From the NCBI RefSeq assembly GCF_028554725.1, contig NC_071671.1, positions 5,801,001-5,865,000 of the forward strand: a DNA stretch of 64,000 nt. Direction: 5' to 3'. Shown here in pieces: positions 57,491 to 64,000 of the stretch. Made by a program: the position numbers and the translations under genes. Every line of letters starts with the position of its first letter. The stretch's first letter is position 1. Below the pieces are notes generated by a model. The model did no database searches, was not told the origin of the DNA, and was given only the letters and a program-made list of their open reading frames with translations. Origin of the DNA: Zeugodacus cucurbitae. Lineage: Eukaryota > Arthropoda > Insecta > Diptera > Tephritidae.

Positions 57491-60400
57491 TGCATATGCA
57501 CAATCCTAACCTAACTAAAATTCAAAACACGTGCACGAACTTAAAGCCACTCATAAAACATTTTACTAAAACAGCGACCGACACATAAATTTCACACAAA
57601 ATGAATTTAATAGCTTCACCGCAAACAAAAATGTTGCCGCCAGCCGCTGACAAAAATATGCCATAATAATAAACCAACCGGCGAAACAACCTAATTGTAG
57701 GCAAATAAGAAAGTATGCCGTCTAAAAAAACCCATAAAACCTCGACGAAGACAAGCCTTTTTACCCCTTCAACGTTACGGGCCAGCATACAGGTACGACG
57801 CGGCAACCCACAAAAATTGTCGAAAAATTATGACTGTCTAGCCGAGAGGCGCATAAATTCCACAAAAAACATACAAATTAAAGTATTTTCCACGTGCAAA
57901 GGCAAATATACACACACCTCGCACACCCCTTCCTTTGTTTTTATTAAATGTATATCCTGCTTGCTTTTTTCGGTGAGAAAGTGATACAAAGTCAGCTTTG
58001 CATGCCCCTGACGCTGCCAACTTGCACACCATTTTGTTTTTTCTCTTTTTTTTTGCATTTGCCGCCATAAATCTTTAGTTTCACCGCCGAAGCGGAAGTA
58101 GCAAGAAAATTAAACCGAAATATATACATTAATACATATATATTCAGCTGTCAGTCGCCATGGCAAAACAGCGACAACGGAAGTCTGTCGAGTGTGTTGC
58201 TGACCTTGGCTGGTTGGTTGGGCAGGTGGCACGCGCTGAATGAATCAGCGGAAAAATGCAGTGAGCGTAAAGGTAAGACATTTTTCTGTCTGGCTGACTC
58301 GAGTGCGGCGCGCAAAAAAGCCGGAATAAATAAATTAAAACAAACATTTAGACAGTTGGCAGTGGGCACGGCAGCGTGTAAAAGCCGTAACGCTTACAAA
58401 TAACCGTTACGTGCTGCCCTTTTGCTTGCCGGGCTAACCTGTACATAAAATAGATATACAGTTATTTATGCATACTCCCACAAATGTTTTGCATTTGCTC
58501 TCTAAGTAATAACTTTCTTAAAAGTACCCTTTCACCTTTGCCGCAGTAATTTCAAATATTTATGTAATATTGCTTATGTAATAATTCAGTTTAGCTACGT
58601 TCAGTTAATTTGCTTTGCACTGTTGGTCAGCCACTTTGACTACTTTGTGTGCGCACTTTGCCAGAAGTTGTTTATTAAAATATTTGTTGCCATTTGCTTT
58701 TTTTCGAAATTCTTGGAATGAACTGTACTATAGTCTCTCCCTATCTGATTTCTAAGTTACCAGACGCATTTATAGATTTGGGTAGCTCTTGCGGGAATTA
58801 AATTTAAAATAATTAAATAAATTTTTGTGATGAAAGCAAATTGAAAGCGAATATTGAAGTGGCGAATCGGCGCAATTGTAAGAAAATGCTCTCGACTCAC
58901 TTTGTCCCTCAAATAGGGGCGAATGTTGACATCACTAAAGCCATAATGGCATTACAAATAGAAATTTTGATGCTTAAACCAAAACTAAGCCATCTTAGCT
59001 CAGTCTACTTGAATCTGAGAGATAAAATATGATTTAACTGAGAACTCTTTCCAAAAATTTCGTGACGAGTTTGTTAAAATCGATATTTTCGTTGCCTCAC
59101 TACTTGCTGAGCTATGTTGCCAAGTTTCAGTAACAGCTGTATAGGTAATAGCTAATGGTTTAGGTAATCAATAAGTGATTCGAAAGTAGATCTCTGGAAT
59201 CTCAACACAAAAATTCAGACAACTAAACCCTTATAAACTACTATACCTTTCTTACTACTTCGAATTAATTTAGATAACTCCCCGAAGTTAAACCGCCTTG
59301 ATCAAGCTTAGGACGTAAAACAAATGTTGAGTTCTTCTTATTGGTTCTGGGTTTGACTTTTTCGCACATTCATACCCCTCTTATTTATTTTCTTTATTTA
59401 TCCTCAGGTCGAAGAATGCCTTACAGACTTAAGCCATTACTAGGTTTGTTGGGTTCTCCAAAGCCATCCAGTTACACATTATTTACTAAAGGGGTTGATT
59501 TTCTGTAATTTTCTACAACAAAAAATCAGGATTATTTTAATAGGATCGTTGAACCTTATAAAGAGACTACCCCATAACCTGCTGAAGAGTTTTCCGCAAA
59601 TGAAAAGCTCTATCGCTTCATCTACTTTACTTAATCTTCTTGAATGATACTAAGTTCTCCGACCGGTTATAGAACCATTTCGTTTACCACAATATTTCTA
59701 TATCTGAAAGCATTGAGAAAGTTAAGAAGACCTTCGATGTCTTTAACAGTAAGCGGGAAGTTTGTAAATTGATATATAACTCTTTCTTGTGATTTTGCTA
59801 GTAAGAAGTCTTTTAGAAACTGCTCGACTTAGTAGACTATATACAATGGTGTGGCGTGATCAATATCTGTCCTTTCCAAAATTAAAATAATAAACTCACT
59901 TATACATGTTGCCTCATCAAATCAACCACTTACAAGCTGCTTACACGCTGTTATGCAAGCGCCAGTAATTTATGCGCTCAAAATGCGCGTCAGTCACAAC
60001 AAAATTAAAATAATAAAGCGAGAAATTGTTGAAAAAATATGTTGTCTATTCTTGTTGTTGTTGCTGCTGATTATTTCAAGCTATTTCATTGTCGCTTTCA
60101 GCGCTACAGACACACACACACACAGTCAACTAAATATATGCAGTTGTGATTGTCTCGGCGTTGACTAACATTGTTGCTGCTCATCTGGCGAATGCAAAAA
60201 CACTTTCACGCACAATTGCTCCAGCAGCACGACCAACGGCGCAAGCAACAACAACAACAGCAACAGCCGAGAGAATGGCTATGCAACATGGCAACCAAGT
60301 TGGTTAAGACACAACTGAGAACTGTAGCGACTGTTTGCCACGCAAGCATTTTTCAGTTTATGTCACTCATACGCAGTGTTGTGCTACTGTGAGATGTTTT

Positions 60401-61180
60401 TTCTGTTTATTTGTTGCTTGAAAGTCTTCAATAGTAAATTTAAGAATTTTTCATATATTTTAAATATAGATATTACATTTAAATATATGGAAAAAAAATA
60501 TTAAAGATTTTTATGCATTTTAATACCAGCGTCATCTGGCGGATTTTTGAATTTTTTTAATCAAAATTATAGTGTTTTGAAAATACTTTTTAAATATAAG
60601 AGAAGATCGATTCTAATCTCTGAATGTTTTAAACTTTTATTACAGCTTCACATCATTTTTTGCCTTATTGATTAAAAAATGATTAAAAGGTAACTTTCTT
60701 CCCATTACCATTTTGATTTAGAGTCGATTACATAATTTCATTATACTATTCGAGTCAAATGTCTTAGAAAATATTTAAAAAACGATACATTTATATTAAT
60801 TTGCATGAACTGTTGATGTAATAAGACTTTTAATGTCACAAAATCATATTCCGATTATATAAAAAATTCTAACGGTAAACATTCAATAGAAAACCCATTA
60901 AAAATTGTTAGAATAAAATTCATGAAAAAGCTCCCAATACTCATTTATACTCGTGAGTCAACTTATTTCAAATCTTGAAGCACATTTAAAGCTTTAAAAT
61001 ATTTTCGAACTGCTTAGAAGCGTCCACAATGCCTCTATTTTGATTTCTGCAAGTATGGTCCATATATCGAGGGTCAACATATGAGAGATGATATATATTT
61101 AGAGGATGATACCTCTATTATTTCTACTTGTTCTAATATTATATTCTTCTTCATGGCTCATCTCTCGGCAATTTTTCTAT
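57491..61180. other. Non-coding stretch
   Basis: No gene was recognised. Overlapping frames at 57522-58403 on both strands lack motifs. There is a CA tract at 60110-60124 and a CAA-rich tract at about 60215-60240. Confidence 0.45.
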
Positions 61181-61239
61181 GATTGGTGAAGTTAGGTATC
61201 AAGCCACACGCTAGTATCGAAATCTGTTTGGAAGAAGGC

Positions 61240-61440
61240 CAAAAGAAATCACCCAAGCACTTTCTCCTTCAATTTCCAGCATTCGCCAGACTTTGATAAA
61301 AGCAACACGGTAGACATATCATCGGCGAACCCAGTGAAGTGGCTGGAATCGCCATTAGCCGACTTAAGAACTTTATAGTAGAGTCCAAGCGCTTTGTCCA
61401 TTTGTAAGGGGCTTAGTGATCCGTCAGGAGTATTCGGGTT
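61240..61440 (-). repeat. Dispersed repeat, inverted relative of 19985-20065
   Basis: The complement of about 61335-61430 reads ACTCCTGACGGATCACTAAG and then GACAAAGCGCTTGGACTCTA and TCGGCTAATG, matching the plus strand at 19990-20065. The complement also holds an open stretch that in translation gives MDKALGLYYKVLKSANGDSS, against FDKALGIYYKTIEPSAN in the other copy. No family is known to me. The boundaries are approximate. Confidence 0.65.
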
Positions 61441-63480
61441 TCACAAACGACAGTCGAAGCTGTCTAAGTGAGACTCACTGCAGTTGCGAGGATCTACTCG
61501 ACCTAACCGTATATGCTGCTTTCAGAGCAGAAGAATAGATCTAAGTATATTTGAGCTGAGTGGGAATATGGTTCCGAACTGTCAGTAAGAATAATCAGTA
61601 GGATTCTGATCACAATATAACGCTACATCCGGGGGAAAAATAACCCAGAATTACATACTTTTCTGGGTTATTTTCCAAGACAACGTGTCCCACCTAGAAA
61701 CTTTGAGAAAATATGTATAATCTTCAAACTATCTAATATTTTCTTCAAACAAAAAATATTTAAATAAAAATGTCCACTAAAAAATATTAAAAAGAAAGTG
61801 AAATAACAATAACAAGAAAACACAACAACTACAAAATAATCAACGGAAGCATGTCCCAATTACGGTGCACAAAAATAAGAAATTTAGCACAAAAAAAAAT
61901 TAGGGCAAAAAAACACAGAAAAAATTTCACTTCAACAACTTTTGATGTCACAGCCAAATTATGAATGAAAAAGCGACGACGCAGCGCGCTTATGGAAAAC
62001 GCATAATAAAGCAAAAATATGAAAATACGAAAACTAAAATGTTGAAGGCCTACAACAAAGATACACGCAACACAGCAACCGCGCAGCAAGCACAACACAT
62101 CATAAACAAGCAAAATCGAACTAACAAACCAAAAAACAACAAATCATGTCAATCCAATCACGCTGAAGACAAGCAAGCACGACAAGCATGAGCGCACAAA
62201 CAAAGGGTGCGCACATGTGCAAGGAAATTGGAGGATATGTGAAGCGGGGGTGTAAGGCAAGGAAGAGAGAGGGGAAGAATTTCTTTGCTTTGAGACAATA
62301 CAGGCAACACAGGAAGCAACAACAAGTCGAAGGCAAGACAAGTGAAGAATTAAGCAACATTTCAGATGAAGTTGCAACTGTAGTTGTGTGTGTTTGTATG
62401 TGTGTATGTAGAACACACCCACACACAGAAAATTAATGAGCAATCACTGTCGATTTGCAATATCCAAAGGCATTCATCTTTATTGCGGCGACATTTGAGG
62501 CGCTGAATGACTGACTGACTGACTGCTCTCCCCAAATTGGGTTATGCAATTGTTGATGTTTGTGTCGTCATACACACACACTCACTCACTTATGATTGCC
62601 CGCTATCTTATGAGTAAATTGACTGGGACTGCCTGCTGTGTCTCTGTAATATTTTTTGCTGTCACTGCTGCTGCTACTGTTCTTACTCAACCGCCTGTCT
62701 TCTGGCTGACTGTCAATTGCTTGCTTTTTCATGCCACATATTCTGACAACCCCCGCCCGTTGCCGCCGTCAACATTAAAATTATACATCATTATTCATTC
62801 ATACATGATTAAACTGGCATGTATTTTTGGGTAATTTTTTCTTTGTTTTTGTTTTTGTTGTTGCCGTGTATTGGTCCATGCGCCCGTTGGCAGTACAACC
62901 AGCAGGTCCATATGAAAATTAATGATGTCGTATCAGTGTCTGCATGCAACCACGCGCATGCTATCGCATACGTGAAAATGTACGAAAATATAGAAATTAT
63001 TTCAAATTAACACAAAAAATTGGCTGTCGCAGAGGCGGCGCGTTATTTATGGGGGAACAGCCAGGTTTTTGTTTCACTTTTTTTTGGCTTGCGAAGACAA
63101 CATGTTATATTTTGCTTATCTGTTTGTTTTTTTGCCAATCAAACCGTCCACACTTCTTCAAACACTCGGTGGATGCTTCTTACAAATTACAGTTACTCTC
63201 TTCGTCTCTTGTTGAAGAAAATTCAATTTTCTGGTCTACTGCTGCATTTTTCTATTAGCCGTGTAATATGCTGTCGGCGCCGGCACAGCTGCTTCTTTTT
63301 TATGCACCCCAATATGTGCCCTCTCTCTCTTTTTTCTAATTTTTAAGTAAGTGACTACCACCATTCTCTGTTTCCCGAACATTTCAGAGTTGCAAAAACA
63401 AAAGACATAGTGCTTCTTCATTCTTTTACTTTGTCCACAGTCTTATGAGGTAAAACATATTTTCTATAGAACGTCTTATT
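61441..63480. other. Non-coding stretch
   Basis: No gene was recognised. CA and CACT tracts lie at 62405-62430 and 62570-62590, and a GACT tandem at 62508-62524. Frames on both strands overlap and are composition-driven. Confidence 0.45.
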
Positions 63481-63484
63481 AAGT

Positions 63485-63615
63485 GTTGTTGTTGTAGTGG
63501 AAGCCTTATTCAAGATTCCCCTAATTATATCGAGAATTAACCATGTTGACAGTGCTTTGTCGGATTAAAATGCGAGTTCGTCTCGGTTACGTAGACCCGA
63601 CTGTTGTAGAAACCT
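63485..63615 (+). repeat. Probable dispersed dipteran repeat starting with GTTGTTGTTG
   Basis: The segment runs from TGTTGTTGTTGTAGTGG to GACCCGACTGTTGTAGAAAC and contains TTGTCGGATTAAAATGCGAG and TCTCGGTTACGTAGACCCGA. The order of GTT run, GTCGG, TCGG(T)TACGTAG and CCGACTGT resembles a short repeat that I recall from fly genomes, but there is no second copy here to prove it. The class is unknown. Confidence 0.35.
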
Positions 63616-64000
63616 TGTCTTTAAAGGTTCTTAAGATTTTATACACCGAAATCATACTCTCATTTAACTATACAACCAAACTCTGTTTACAGAAAAACTA
63701 ATTGTTCCAAGAATAATAATAGAGAGAGATCATCCTTAAGCTTCTCAGCTTCCGGCGGTTACTTAGGACAAAGTGATCTATCTTCAGACTATCCAAATCG
63801 AGTTCAGTGTACATATGTTCCAATGACTTTCTAATAATGTTGATTTTAAGGTTTCGACCAGGTGGACGAGCCTCTTGCAATACCAATCATATAAGACTAA
63901 CCGCTTCACGACTATTGAAAACACTGAAGAATACAGATAACCACCAAATGGAGAATGTTCTGAGAAATCGTTCTAATATTCGAAAAACTTTCTCAAAAAT

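Overview
The window looks like non-coding nuclear DNA of a higher fly, most likely a tephritid fruit fly. It is AT-rich with many A/T runs, CA/TG and CAA/GTT simple repeats, and the only recognisable proteins are transposon relics: an RTE-like non-LTR retrotransposon, a mellifera-type mariner and a pogo/Tigger remnant. I found no host protein-coding exon, tRNA or rRNA that I could defend. Most open frames are short, AT-driven, and many open on GTG, CTG or TTG, which does not suit a eukaryotic gene. The window is therefore probably intergenic, or lies within a very long intron. The taxon is an inference from the repeat types, not from a marker gene.

Layout. 0.5-2.1 kb: a 5'-truncated, decayed RTE copy (minus strand), followed by a short array of about 110-120 bp units with a GTGGCAACT core. 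3.8-7.1 kb: a strikingly strand-biased cluster of the word GCTGAAT (21 on plus, 2 on minus), leading into a four-unit tandem array at 7.9-8.7 kb in which the same word forms inverted repeats. 9.9-11.1 kb: a dead mariner with intact TTAGGTTG/CAACCTAA ends and TA duplication. 13.9-14.7 kb: a TTAA-flanked piggyBac-like MITE, with a TA-flanked pogo/Tigger-like element 8 bp away. 15.2-18.3 kb: an almost complete RTE copy whose main defect is a 76-bp deletion. 19.9-20.3 kb: a dispersed repeat that recurs inverted at 61.3 kb. 25.1-26.4 kb: a GGCAACCC/GGGTTGCC array interrupted by a 352-bp MITE. 27.9 kb: a repeat that recurs at 52.5 kb. 31.8-33.6 kb: a 118-bp minisatellite with a third RTE copy inside it. 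38.7-39.1 kb: a 7-bp satellite (ATAATTC). 43.5-44.0 kb: an AGGGTGGT-ended MITE. 49.7-51.0 and 52.9-54.0 kb: two direct copies of an unclassified interspersed repeat. 52.1-54.3 kb: a second GGGTTGCC array, itself interrupted by two repeat insertions. 56.8-57.5 kb: an array built around the palindrome GCAACATGTTGC.

The landscape reads as layered mobile and satellite DNA. Several insertions sit inside older tandem arrays, and subtracting their lengths brings motif spacing back to, or near, the array period, which gives a relative order of events. The signals I find least explained are the GCTGAAT cluster with its hairpin array, the periodic GGGTTGCC arrays and the GCAACATGTTGC array. None of these has a function I can demonstrate from sequence alone.
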